64,000 nt of DNA from Dryomyza anilis (taxonomy: Eukaryota > Arthropoda > Insecta > Diptera > Dryomyzidae), in the NCBI GenBank assembly GCA_951804985.1, contig OX638130.1, forward strand, positions 117,503,593 through 117,567,592, read 5' to 3'. Below, one piece after another: positions 44,210-54,160 of this stretch (positions within the stretch are counted from its first letter, which is position 1; every line of letters begins with the position of its first letter). Under the pieces are notes generated by a model. The model was not told where the DNA came from, made no database searches, and saw only the letters and a program-made list of their open reading frames with translations. The position numbers and the translations under genes were made by a program.

Positions 44210-46348
44210 ATGCTAAAGAACATTAACGCTGCGATAAGATGGTCGCGACGCAGTGCCCACAATCTTCAGAATAACACCTATCACCCTCTGATTGATGTGC
44301 AGCCAGCGGTCCAGCGTGCTCTACAACGCGGCCAACCCATAGTAGCACTGGAATCTACGATCATTACGCACGGAATGCCCTGGCCGCAAAATCTGCAGAC
44401 CGCGCAGGAAGTCGAGGAATTAGTGCTCGAGCAGGGAGCAACGCCGGCAACAATTGCAATTATGAATGGACGTATTAAGGTTGGTCTCGGAGCCGAAGAG
44501 TTGCATACTTTGGCCAAGATGCTGCCAGAACAGGTGATAAAGTGTTCACGACGTGATTTGCCATTTTTGCTTGCACAGCAACGCAGCGGGGGCACCACTG
44601 TTGCGGCAACAATGCTTATTGCACACATGGTAGGTTTGAAAATATTCGCCACAGGCGGTGTAGGTGGCGTGCATCGTGATGGACACAATACTTTGGACAT
44701 TTCGGCAGATCTGGTGGAGCTGGGACGCACGCCCGTTACCGTGGTCTGCAGCGGCGTCAAATCTATACTAGATGTGCCGCGCACTTTGGAATTTTTGGAA
44801 ACGCAAGGTGTCTGCATAGCGACGTATGGTAGCGCAGAGGGACGTTTTCCCGATTTCTTTACCGCTGACAGTGGTCAACGCGTTAGTTATAATCTGCAAA
44901 CGCCAGCGGAGGCGGCACGATTAATAGAAACGCTGCATACGCTGCGCATGCAGTCGGGTATTTTGATAGCAGTACCAATACCTCCACAATATGCTGCCGA
45001 CAAGCAGCAAATTGATGCTGCCATTGCTGAGGCGCAAGCGCAGGCAAGCGCTGCGCAGCTGAGTGGTAAACAAGTAACGCCTTTTCTATTGGCCGCCATC
45101 GCCAAGATAACGGGTGGCAGCAGTTTGCAGTCTAACATGGCGCTGATCAAAAATAATGCCATAACAGCGGCGCAAATTGCCAAAGAGTTATATGCGAAGT
45201 CTTCGCCGTCGCTGGGCGGCATCTTTATGGATAGTCGCAAAAATACAGATCAAAAGGTTTCAGCTCCATTAGTTGTCGGCGCTTCAATACTTGATCTTTC
45301 GTTGACGATGCTGGACGATATGCCGTCAACACTGGATGGCGCCACCTATCACACGCGCGCCAAACAATCAGCGGGTGGCGTTGGACGCAACATAGCCGAA
45401 GGCATTTACAAACTCTACGGCAGCAGCAATTTTATCTCATGCGTGGGCAACGATCAGTTGGGCGCCAGTTTGTTGCAGCTAATGCCGCAGCCGCTGCGCA
45501 CTAACATCAACGTAGCCGCACAACAAGCAACATCACTCTGTTCTGTGCTGTTGGACAAGGCGGGCGACTGCAAGTTGGTGTTGGGAAACATGGAAATTCA
45601 CGAGACCATTAGCGCCGAATGCGTGCAACAGCATGAGCAACTGTTGCGTACAGCACCACTTATTGTCATGGATGGCAATTTGCCGCTAGGCACGATGCAG
45701 CGTCTGCTGGAGTTGGCGCAGCAGCATCAAAAGCCTGTCTTCTTTGAACCCACAGATATGCGCATTGGTCATAAACCCTTCCAGTTACCGCCGACGCTCA
45801 CGTCAACGATACGCATGATATCACCTAATATACATGAGTTGCAGCAAATTGTTGCCACCATTACAGGCGAAGCGATCTCCTGTGATACACATAAATTGCA
45901 CAGCAAAGAAGCGCTGCTTAAAGAAACCAAAAAGATGCTGCTAATCATCCAACAACATTTTGACATTGTACTGGTCACCCTGGGCGAACATGGTGTTGCG
46001 TTAAGCTTGCGCGGCGATGTTAAGCAGCCACTATTCGCGGAAGCGACTGGTCGTTATCTGGCGACCTCAGTCGAGACAAAGACACCGCACTCTATGCTTT
46101 TCTTTGCTGCCGAAACGGTGCCGGATATTGTTAATGTTTCCGGTGCTGGCGATAGCTTCTCCAGCGGCTTTATAGCTGGGCTGCTGAAAGGTCATAGCGT
46201 TGAACGTTGCATTTCGTTTGGTTTTGTCGCAGCCAGACGCGCCTTGCAGTCGGAGTCGGCGGTGCCAGCGCAATATTTTAACGATGCAGCGGAGGAGAGT
46301 GCAGCGTTGGAGACGGCACATGCAAAACTGCGCACGGCAAATCTTTAA
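44210..46348 (+). CDS. Pseudouridine-5'-phosphate glycosidase fused to PfkB kinase
   Basis: A single intronless frame of 712 codons. Residues about 30-330 are a PsuG-type glycosidase, which splits pseudouridine 5'-phosphate into uracil and ribose 5-phosphate: PIVALESTIITHGMPWP (catalytic Glu48), TTVAATMLIAHM, GGVGGVHRDGHNTLDIS and VVCSGVKSILDVPRTLE. Residues about 345-705 are a PfkB/ribokinase-type kinase, likely pseudouridine kinase: QSAGGVGRNIAEGIYKLYG and the phosphoryl-transfer motif VSGAGDSFSSGFIAGLLKG. Bifunctional proteins of this layout degrade pseudouridine in fungi and several animals. The start lies in AAAAATGC and opens with an Arg-rich amphipathic stretch (residues 1-20), perhaps a mitochondrial leader. 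Upstream frames differ. GC is clearly higher than the flanks. Lack of introns in 2.1 kb is unusual beside its neighbours and may mean retroposition or transfer. Confidence 0.92.
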   Translation: MLKNINAAIRWSRRSAHNLQNNTYHPLIDVQPAVQRALQRGQPIVALESTIITHGMPWPQNLQTAQEVEELVLEQGATPATIAIMNGRIKVGLGAEELHTLAKMLPEQVIKCSRRDLPFLLAQQRSGGTTVAATMLIAHMVGLKIFATGGVGGVHRDGHNTLDISADLVELGRTPVTVVCSGVKSILDVPRTLEFLETQGVCIATYGSAEGRFPDFFTADSGQRVSYNLQTPAEAARLIETLHTLRMQSGILIAVPIPPQYAADKQQIDAAIAEAQAQASAAQLSGKQVTPFLLAAIAKITGGSSLQSNMALIKNNAITAAQIAKELYAKSSPSLGGIFMDSRKNTDQKVSAPLVVGASILDLSLTMLDDMPSTLDGATYHTRAKQSAGGVGRNIAEGIYKLYGSSNFISCVGNDQLGASLLQLMPQPLRTNINVAAQQATSLCSVLLDKAGDCKLVLGNMEIHETISAECVQQHEQLLRTAPLIVMDGNLPLGTMQRLLELAQQHQKPVFFEPTDMRIGHKPFQLPPTLTSTIRMISPNIHELQQIVATITGEAISCDTHKLHSKEALLKETKKMLLIIQQHFDIVLVTLGEHGVALSLRGDVKQPLFAEATGRYLATSVETKTPHSMLFFAAETVPDIVNVSGAGDSFSSGFIAGLLKGHSVERCISFGFVAARRALQSESAVPAQYFNDAAEESAALETAHAKLRTANL

Positions 46349-46439
46349 GTGTAAAACATACCTATTTTTTGACATTCTTTATAAATTATTGACTTCTTTT
46401 TGTGGCATATTAATATAATTCATCTTATTTGTTCTTTAT

Positions 46440-46445
46440 AATAAA
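46440..46445 (+). terminator. Candidate polyadenylation signal, pseudouridine enzyme gene
   Basis: AATAAA about 90 bases after the stop codon, followed by A/T-rich sequence. A genomic poly(A) tract, expected of a young retrocopy, is not obvious. Confidence 0.5.
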
Positions 46446-46852
46446 TAAGTAGCATTTGTTAAACTATGTGTTCAACTATGACTTAAAAACAAAACTTTTA
46501 CTCTTTTAAACTCATTTATGTAAAAATGTTCATGACTGTTTAAATATTCTATAAAAATGACTAACATGCTCGACTTCTATTATACCTCAAATGCCTTAAA
46601 TGTAACTATTTTATAATGTTTTATAAAATATTTAACAAAGATAATTAAAAATAATAAACTAATTTGAAATATTATTGAAATTGTTTATTTATTATTTTAC
46701 ATTTTTCGAGTACATTTTTATTATACTATATAATTCTCTGGAGTTGCTGATACTGAGCATAGACTACTAGACCACTTCTACTATCAAAATTAAACACTTT
46801 TTCTAATTTACTTTTTAAAATATGTTCTGTGAATATATTTTGGTACACTTTT

Positions 46853-47100
46853 ATACCGTCGTTGTGGAACGAAAAGTCACCAAATACATTTTCAAAATGC
46901 CAAATATTCATTAAAAAAAATCTTTATAAATCTGTCAATTTTTAATCGATGATCTCAATGATAAGATTTGCATTTCTATCAATTGATATTTGAACTTTAA
47001 AAATGCATCAATTACTTTTTATAATATTAATCAACAAACTCGAAATTTCAGTTTTTCATAAATATGTATTTGGTGACTTTTCGTTTTGCAATGACGATAT
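46853..47100 (+). mobile_element. ATATCGTCGT MITE, full-length copy
   Basis: Left end ATACCGTCGTTGTGGAACGA followed by AAAGTCACCAAATAC. The right end is TATTTGGTGACTTTTCGTTT plus TGCAATGACGATAT. The arms complement each other over about 35 bp with a few changes. Interior: TTTTTAATCGATGATCTCAA and AAAATGCATCAATTACTTTTTATAATATTAAT. Length is 248 bp; no protein. Confidence 0.85.
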
Positions 47101-47104
47101 AATC

Positions 47105-47470
47105 AATTGAAACTGTTTCTCTGTCATCACGGCGGTGCCAAAAATCTGCCTCCTAATTCTAGAATATGCTGGATAGTCACAGAGATTGTGCTCTGTATCG
47201 CTTTCACATGAGTTTTGTTCCGTTAGAATTTCCGTCAGTGATCTGTACTCCTTTCTACTTAAGAAAAGTAGAAAAGCGGCCGATCTCTGTTTCATGAGCT
47301 TGGATAACCTGCATTTGCTCTCGTTCAGCCATCTGCTCTTGTGTGCAGAGGCGACCCAAGAGCTGATGGAGATGCTTGGACAACCTGTATCTACGGCAAA
47401 TAAACTTAATTACATTTTGAAGGTTTTTGATAGAGTTGATTGGGGATATTTTAAAAATGAGAACCAATGA
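47105..47470 (-). mobile_element. 3' fragment of the RNase H-bearing LINE
   Basis: Minus-strand translation gives LCTQEQMAEREQMQVIQAH, then CESDTEHNLCDYPAYSRIRR and QIFGTAVMTE. This parallels the C-terminal Cys/His knuckle of the copy at 21850-23345. One cysteine position differs (CDYPA instead of CDCPA). It abuts the MITE at 46853-47100. Confidence 0.75.
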
Positions 47471-47664
47471 AAAAATGTTAGTAATTTTGATCGTTAGTAT
47501 GAGTTATGGTCTGCGTAACCATAAACCATTTTCTTATTTATCATTACCTCCGAATTGCTAAAAAATCATTCAAAAATAGTCGAAAAAAAACAACATTTTC
47601 AAGTTTGGATTCAAATGTCTTATAAACATAACGGAATATTAACATTTATTAGTATATTATAATT

Positions 47665-48214
47665 AAGGGTTTGGTGCAAATTTGCGATATATCGTATAAA
47701 CTACGTATGTCTTGTTGAGTTTGCAAACAAAAAACTTAAATTTTCAATGTAACTTGGCATAAAAACTTGGCTGGACTTGACACTTTTTTGTCCCAAAAAA
47801 TTGTAACAAAATTTTGTTTCATACAAATAGCATTTTATTGTATTAAAAGTAAATGTATATTAAAATTCGTAGTTGTAACCTTGAGATGCATTAACACCTG
47901 TCGATGTCATTCTCATACCAATGATATTTGCGTGTAAGTGCTAAAATCACATATTCATCATAGACAAATATTTCCTTTTCAATGGTAAAACATTTTCAAC
48001 ATCATTTTTATTGGGTGGTAATGATATATTTATGAAATTCAACATTGATAGTATAATTTAATTCGTATATATTGTGTAATATTTAAATCGTGGTATCTCA
48101 GTGTATATACTTCGGATATGGTTGGTACCAAACGACGCAAAATATAAAATATATGTCATCAAAAACTCAATTTCAAAAAAATGTGGACTTGACCCTTTTT
48201 TGCACCAAACCCTT
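47665..48214 (+). mobile_element. TIR element AAGGGTTTGGTGCAAA
   Basis: Perfect 16-bp inverted termini: AAGGGTTTGGTGCAAA at 47665-47680 and TTTGCACCAAACCCTT at 48199-48214, 550 bp apart. Just inside both ends are ACTTGACNCTTTTTTG-like words (47777 and 48187). The interior is AT-rich and non-coding. Flanks (AATT before, CAATT after) suggest a short AT target duplication, not certain. Confidence 0.75.
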
Positions 48215-48219
48215 CAATT

Positions 48220-49410
48220 AGTCTTGACAATTTAAATAAAAATTGCGTTTACATGTTTGTGGAAAACTAGTTGTGTAAGGGACTGTATTTTTATTTTTCT
48301 AAAGTGGCTGAAAAGATCCTAATAGTTCGATAGCAATTTTCATTAAAACGTTTCGTAATAGAACAAAAAAAAGAGTATGATGTCAAAAAAACACCCACGA
48401 ATTATACAGATTAAATGTAAGAAATGTCTCGTTTTGTTGATTAGTGTTATCAATCATACTAAAACTAAGGCATTCATGTTTTATATATTATTACGCGACA
48501 TGCCTTGAAATTGTTTTTGATTCGGATCTCACATAAAAAAAGCGTATTAATCACATTAGTTCTAGAGCTAATATTAAAAAAACATGGTAATTTAAATATT
48601 CATTTGCATGTGTCTGTTACAAAAATGAATTCGAATATTCAATAATTGAAACGTTGCACAGTGGTCGCTGCCATAGGCCAAAAATACAAAATTGAAGTCT
48701 AAAGTTTAGATCCAAATGTGTCATAACTATCCCCAAAAAAAAAAACTAACTTTTCAAAAGTATAGTTGATTTTGTTTCATTCCAACCGTACCCTTTAAGA
48801 ATAGCTTCTAAAGTGAGAGGATGTAATTTGTCTGCGCTTTCAGTGTGACCAGCAAAATAGTGAAGCGTAACTTTAAAAAAAAATTAAAATAATATAAAAC
48901 AAGTGTGTATTGGTATAATTCAAAATGAATATTGAAAAGCAAAGTATTAGCTTTATTCCTAAATAATTTTAATGTTCTTAACTTGTTGTGTGCTTTTTAT
49001 AAAATTAATGTTGTCCCATTGCAATTTTTGGAGTTTACTCGTCCATACAATACAATTTCAGCTAAAGTTTTAGTTGTTTACACCCCTGAACCCTCCAATG
49101 GGATTTATATCTTAATAAAAGTCAACATGTTAAGATTTTAAAGTATTAATATCAGCTGCCCGAAAGTGCCATTTTTTGTGTTATCTCCCACAGAAGAAAG
49201 CAGGTTTTTGGTACGGCTTCCTTAGAAGAAACAGTACTAGGGTCATGATCAGGAATTGATTATTGTATTTTTAGCTTCTTGTGACACGATTTGTGCTTTT
49301 AAATAGCTCTACACTAAAAGCAATTTTGGTTGAAAACTCTTGAAAAAGCATTTTGTTTATTGTGTTATTGGGTATTGCTTTTTTCTGCCCGTGCCGTGAA
49401 TATGCCAATA
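48220..49410. other. Intergenic, nothing recognised
   Basis: AT-rich with scattered A runs. The 69-codon frame at 48932-49141 has no recognisable domain. Confidence 0.5.
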
Positions 49411-49414
49411 AAAT

Positions 49415-49680
49415 TCGAAAACCTCCCCAGACAAAATTTTTGGCAGAGTCGAGGCAGCTTAGAAACATTTTTTCGACATATTTCAAACAGACAAAGGCGG
49501 AGTCTGTATCACAAGCTGTCTGTTTTCTGCTCGTTTCCAAAATATACCGTGAATCTGCTAAAAAAAAAATCCACAAAATTTGACAACATGCTACTTATAC
49601 ACTTCAGAAAATATTACATATATCTGTGTGTTTGCCGGAAATATTCCTAAAAAATGCTAGTAATTTTGTCTCGGGAGGCA
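49415..49680 (+). repeat. Interspersed repeat, plus-oriented copy
   Basis: CCCCAGACAAAATTTTTGGCAG, CAAACAGACAAAGGCGGAG and ACAAGCTGTCTGTTTTCTG match in reverse the copies at 30840-31050 and 23278-23365. The termini are unclear. It probably derives from a transposon not otherwise present here. Confidence 0.65.
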
Positions 49681-49721
49681 GATTATTTAAAAATTTCAAT
49701 TCCATCATCAATTCAATTTCT

Positions 49722-49862
49722 CTCACTCCGCCGTTCGGGGTCGGTATTTATGTGTAGGTCCCACCACTTTGATTAAAAATATAACACACACAACTCAAAT
49801 GATGAGAGAGCTTGGTCTAAGTTCTACACAGGACTGTAGCGCCAAACTAGTATTATTATTAT
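49722..49862 (+). repeat. tRNA-derived SINE, 3' half
   Basis: GTAGGTCCCACCACTTTGAT, then ATAACACACACAACTCAAATGATGAGAGAGCTTGG and GGACTGTAG(C)GCCAAACTA with an ATT tail. It is 5'-truncated, as expected of target-primed retroposition. Confidence 0.85.
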
Positions 49863-50094
49863 TGAGTTTACAGTTTTTTGAAACGGACGTTTTTTTTATT
49901 CTAAAAAGTGGCTGAAAAGGGCATAAAACGTCGATAACTATTTTCTTAAATAAAATAGTAATAAAAAAGTAATAGAAAAACGGAATCTTATACTTATTTA
50001 GTTGTATTTTATTTTAAAAATATATTTATAGACCTTTAATACAAATTAATATGTAAATTAAATTATAAAAATCCATCAACATTGCCACAAGTCT

Positions 50095-52225
50095 CTAATA
50101 AGCCCAGCTGGAAATAAGAAAATAGAAAAATGTATTTAAAAAAACACAGCTCTGAAGAATCCAGTGAAGCACTTACAGCTTAATAACTTTGTCCTTGCCG
50201 CCAGAAGCCACTCGCGAACCATCAGGCGCCCAATCGACACCGAACACCTCGTCCGCATGACCGGGCAGTTCTTGTGCCAGTTTCTTTGATTGTATTCCCC
50301 ATACTATGTGTTAAAAAAAAGACGAGACTTGGATAACTTAAATAGTTTGAAACACAAAACAATTGTAAAGCATACCTTTCAGTGTCGAATCCTTGCTGCC
50401 ACTCAACAGTAAACGCGAGTCCGCTGACCAGGCCAGCGTATAAACCGCCTGCACGTGTCCTCTGAATGTTGTAATAAATTTGCCGTCCTGCGCGCGCCAC
50501 AGCCGCACCGACTTGTCGAACGATGCTGACGCAATCAGCTTCACATCTGGCGAATACTTGACATCGTTTACCACATTCTGATGGCCTGTCATGCGTTCAA
50601 TGCATTTGTTCTGATTGGACATCCACAGGTAGAGCGTGAAGTCATCTGAGCACGAGACGAGCGACTCGACGCCATCGGGACAGACTTGTTTGTAGCGTGC
50701 CAGAGCGAGTGCTTGCATTTCTTCGGCTGTAATTTCAAATTTGTTTAGTGTTATGCAATATATTAATATTTATGTGATGTATAATGGAGGGATTATTATT
50801 TAGAATTAACTAAAAATGTTAAAAAATAATAAATAACTTTAGCAACTAAAGCCTGAATCACACGATTTAATAAGCTTCCAACCGTTGACGCCAATATTCA
50901 AACAATTTTAATGTCAATTGCATGATACAAATATATATTTGTATGATACAATAAATATTTGTATCATGGTCAATTGTGTGATTGCCCAATTGTCGATACA
51001 AAAGTTCGGCAATCAGACAATTTTAAAATCAACAAATCTCAACATTTAAAAAAGTTTAAAGAATTCTATGACTTCAAAATGATCCACAGTGTATTGAAAA
51101 AGTGAAATAGTTCATTTTTGCAATGAAGTTTTGATAAAATAGTGTTTTAACTTACGTGTGCGCTCTGCATAGCTCTTCTTGCGATCGGTGACCGGATGAA
51201 AAGGACCTGTGCGCAGCACATAGTCCGTGCTCAAAGCGATGCTATTCACCCAATGTGCATGGCCAGAGAAAGTGCGGCACAGCACACCATCTGCAGCACG
51301 CCAAACCTTAACCGTTCGATCCTTGGACGATGTGTAGAGCAAACCGGAGCCGCCCCAACGCACAGCCGTCACTGCTGCTGTGTGTCCTATATTAATAATA
51401 AAAATTGGTTTAACTAAACCCAAATTTTCATTAATAACACCACTCACCTGAAATAACGAGCGAACATTGTCCCAGCACTGTGTCCCAAATTCTACAGTCG
51501 CCATCACTACCAGCACTCGCCATTCGACGGCACTCGGTATTTTGATGAAACGGTTCCCAGCTCAAGCCATTTACCCATTTCTTGTGACCCGTCAATGTGC
51601 GCGTCTTCTGTTTGCCGGTAAACGGATCCCAGATAATGATGTTGCCCGCCTTACAGGCGCTCGCCAACTTTTGACCATCCGCTGACCAGGCGACACACAT
51701 CACCCACTGTTTGTGACCGGCGCATGTAAAATGTGGCGTCTCTGTATTCAAATCCCACAAACGCACTGTTGTATCACCCGAACCACTGGCCAAATGCTGT
51801 CCATCCGGACTAAAACTCAGCGATATCACAGCCTCTGCATGACCAGGCATGGAGCTGGTGCAACGTGTCACGGGACGCACTTTGAAGACAGCCTGTGGCT
51901 GGTAAACAATGCTGATCACATTTTCGGTATCGACCTCTGCCAGGTTGAGTGTTGTGTGTAGGGTTTTCTTGATTTCATCTTCGCCCACAAAGAATATATA
52001 TGGTGTTGGTTCTTCATTCTTGAGTAATGCATTGCAGATCAGACCCAATTGCTCGGTAGTTACATTTGCTGGCAGATCAATGGGCGGCCCAGCTTCCTCG
52101 CCTGTGTCTGATATCAGACGTGCCTGCACTGTTTGTGGCCCATTTAATGCCTCCTCAATGGAGGGGTCTGCGATCTCGGGCTCTGCAGTTTTTTGTTTTT
52201 TAAATGGATTTGGATTTTTGAACAT
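50095..52225 (-). CDS. Nle: Notchless, WD40 ribosome-assembly factor
   Basis: Five minus-strand exons: 52225-51448, 51386-51156, 50726-50376, 50303-50177 and 50107-50095, joining to 499 residues. The Notchless N-terminal ubiquitin-like domain (about 32-105; ending VISIVYQPQAVFKVRPVT) precedes eight WD40 repeats, e.g. SGSGDTTVRLWD, SASFDKSVRLW and SGGKDKVIKLWAY at the extreme C-terminus. Its orthologues (NLE1, yeast Rsa4) dock the AAA ATPase Midasin on pre-60S particles through the N-terminal domain; in Drosophila, Nle also modifies Notch signalling. Exon 5 is only 13 coding bases (L-W-A-Y-stop), required because exon 4 ends at a perfect GTAAGT donor. Upstream in-frame Met codons at 52354 and 52336 are not conserved-looking, so I start at MFKNPNPFKKQK. 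It is divergent from the COMMD3-like gene. Confidence 0.94.
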
Positions 52226-53372
52226 TTCGAATAGTGTTAATTTTTTATTTCGTGTTGTTAAATAAAGAACACGTGCTATAATAATAGTGCTGCCAGACTT
52301 TTGGAATATGTTCTGCAGGAATCTTAGCTGAGACATATTTGTCGGCGGCGGCACAAAGCCGAAATTTTTTTAGAAATCTGCTGAGCCGCAAGACTCGGCT
52401 TATCAATTTAATTAATATTTTTTTAAAGATTTTATTTATAAAATTAAAGTGTAAATATTACGTATAATATTATTATTAATTAAATCCTATTTCTTACACA
52501 CAGAAAAAATAACATAAAATTAATATTTTTTCTATTAAATTTAGTCAATCCTATGATTAATATAATCATAGGATATATACCATTAAAATTAAAAAAAGTA
52601 TATTGAATTTTAATTGAGTTCATATGTAAATATGTATGTTTTGTAAACTGTCAAATCAGAACTTTCCGTCCTATTGACCAATTGTAATCGGATTTCACGA
52701 TATTTGTTTTTTTAGTGTACATTCTTTAGTTTTCGTTGTGAACATTCTTTAGTTTTCGTTGTGGTCAGCACACTCAACAAAGAGGGAATAGATTAACTTT
52801 TCTTTGTCAATCAATTTACCACGGATATTCAAAATTTTAGTTGAAGGGAAACAAAATAATTTTATAATAACTTTTTTTAATAATAATAATTTTTTAATAA
52901 ATAACATATTATTTTTATTTTATTTATTATTTTAATTTTTTGGACAATGTCATAAAGATCAATGGACTGTCGAATTTAATTTTAAAATATGAATATAATA
53001 TAAAATTCAAATATTAGTAAATTTTTAATTTAATTTTAAAATTTTAATATTGGTAGATATGCAAATTTTAATAAAATTTCGAATTTAATTTTAAATTTTT
53101 AAATTTGTTAGTAAAATTTCGATTCAGGTCATTCATTTCATTTTTTTCATATACAACATTGTGATTCATTGCGGCTCAGCGGACCTCGACGTCGGCTGTT
53201 TAAATTTAACAGCGGCTGCATTCAGCCGGCTTTCAGCCACTCGGCTAAGATCACTGAACAGCTGCTCCAAATATTTTTTATTTTTGTTTATACAGTTTTG
53301 CAATAATAAAATGCAATCTGATTAAAAAAAAAAATACTGTTGTTTATTGAGAAAAATATAATTATTATTATA
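52226..53372. promoter_or_regulatory. Divergent promoter region, Nle / COMMD3-like
   Basis: 1.1 kb between two head-to-head genes. 52376-53160 is AT-rich. Short richer stretches at 52715-52790 (a duplicated ACATTCTTTAGTTTTCGTTGTG) and 53170-53270 (CAGCGG, CGGCTGCATTCAGCCGGCTTTCAGCC, ACAGCTGCTCC) are the likeliest regulatory parts. No core element is clear. Confidence 0.35.
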
Positions 53373-54022
53373 ATGCCGATTGCACTCTCCCAACCAGTTA
53401 TTGATGGATTGCAACACCTAGGCGTCGACATTCCCAGTGAACTGGGTAAGAAGCTGATCGCCAACACAGTAAAGATGACGCTGTGTCCAGATGCAAGTAA
53501 GCAATACCTTTCAATCGAGAGTTCAAATCAATTTTAACATCCCACAATATTTAAGGCATACCGCCAGTTCCAGAGCTCAAGGCGATCAGCACTGACAAAG
53601 TGAGCCGCTGTGAAGCAGCTATTGTCTCCTTGTTTGCCTTGGCTACACGACACTGCTGCGATACACAAAAGTTACGCACACTGCTTGATGCACATGCGTT
53701 GCATAAGACTGCAGTCGAAGACTTGGTGCGCGCCTACGAGGAGCATCAAAAAGACTACTTGCTGCAGCATCTGCAAATTGCCAACACAATGCCACACATT
53801 ACCGATGTCGAGTGGAAGATTGTGTGCGATGTGAAGTCATCGACGTCGGACTGTAGCTCGGGCGAATTAACATTCCACGTGAATCTAGGAAAGTATCATG
53901 CGCAGACTGGACAACGTGAAAATATCGTTGAGTTTCTGTGCAACACCGAGGAATTGCAATCGCTTTTAAATAAACTTAAGGAAATTGAACGTCACTGTGA
54001 AAATATGGCGTATGATAAATAA
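53373..54022 (+). CDS. COMM domain protein, COMMD3-like
   Basis: Two exons (53373-53496 and 53556-54022) give 196 residues, close to COMMD3 proteins. The N-terminal helical part (about 1-110) includes ALSQPVIDGLQHLGVDIP and VSRCEAAIVSLFALATRHCC. The C-terminal COMM domain (about 122-190) starts at PHITDVEWKIVCDVKSS, with the family's Trp, and ends in a Leu-rich helix, EELQSLLNKLKEIERHCENM. COMMD proteins assemble as a ten-member ring in the Commander complex, which recycles membrane cargo from endosomes. PHITDV(E/S)W is the pattern I associate with COMMD3; a sister COMMD cannot be excluded. Start ATG follows an A/T-rich leader. It converges on MMADHC with 138 bp between stops, so the 3' UTRs probably overlap. 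AATAAA overlaps the stop region at 54018-54023. Confidence 0.85.
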
Positions 54023-54160
54023 AAACATTCACTCACTAGATTTTTTTTTGCAATTACATAAATATATTTAAACACAATTTGGTTTTGAATTTAATTACAC
54101 ATTTTACAATTTACTACAGAGCATATAGGCGCATTCGTTTCCCAATGGCAGGAGCAAAAA

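Noticed and set aside
44210..46348. Bacterial contamination as source of the pseudouridine gene
   Set aside because: Flanks are continuous fly-like AT-rich DNA, there is a eukaryotic polyadenylation hexamer, and the bifunctional fusion is known in eukaryotes; bacteria usually encode the two enzymes separately.
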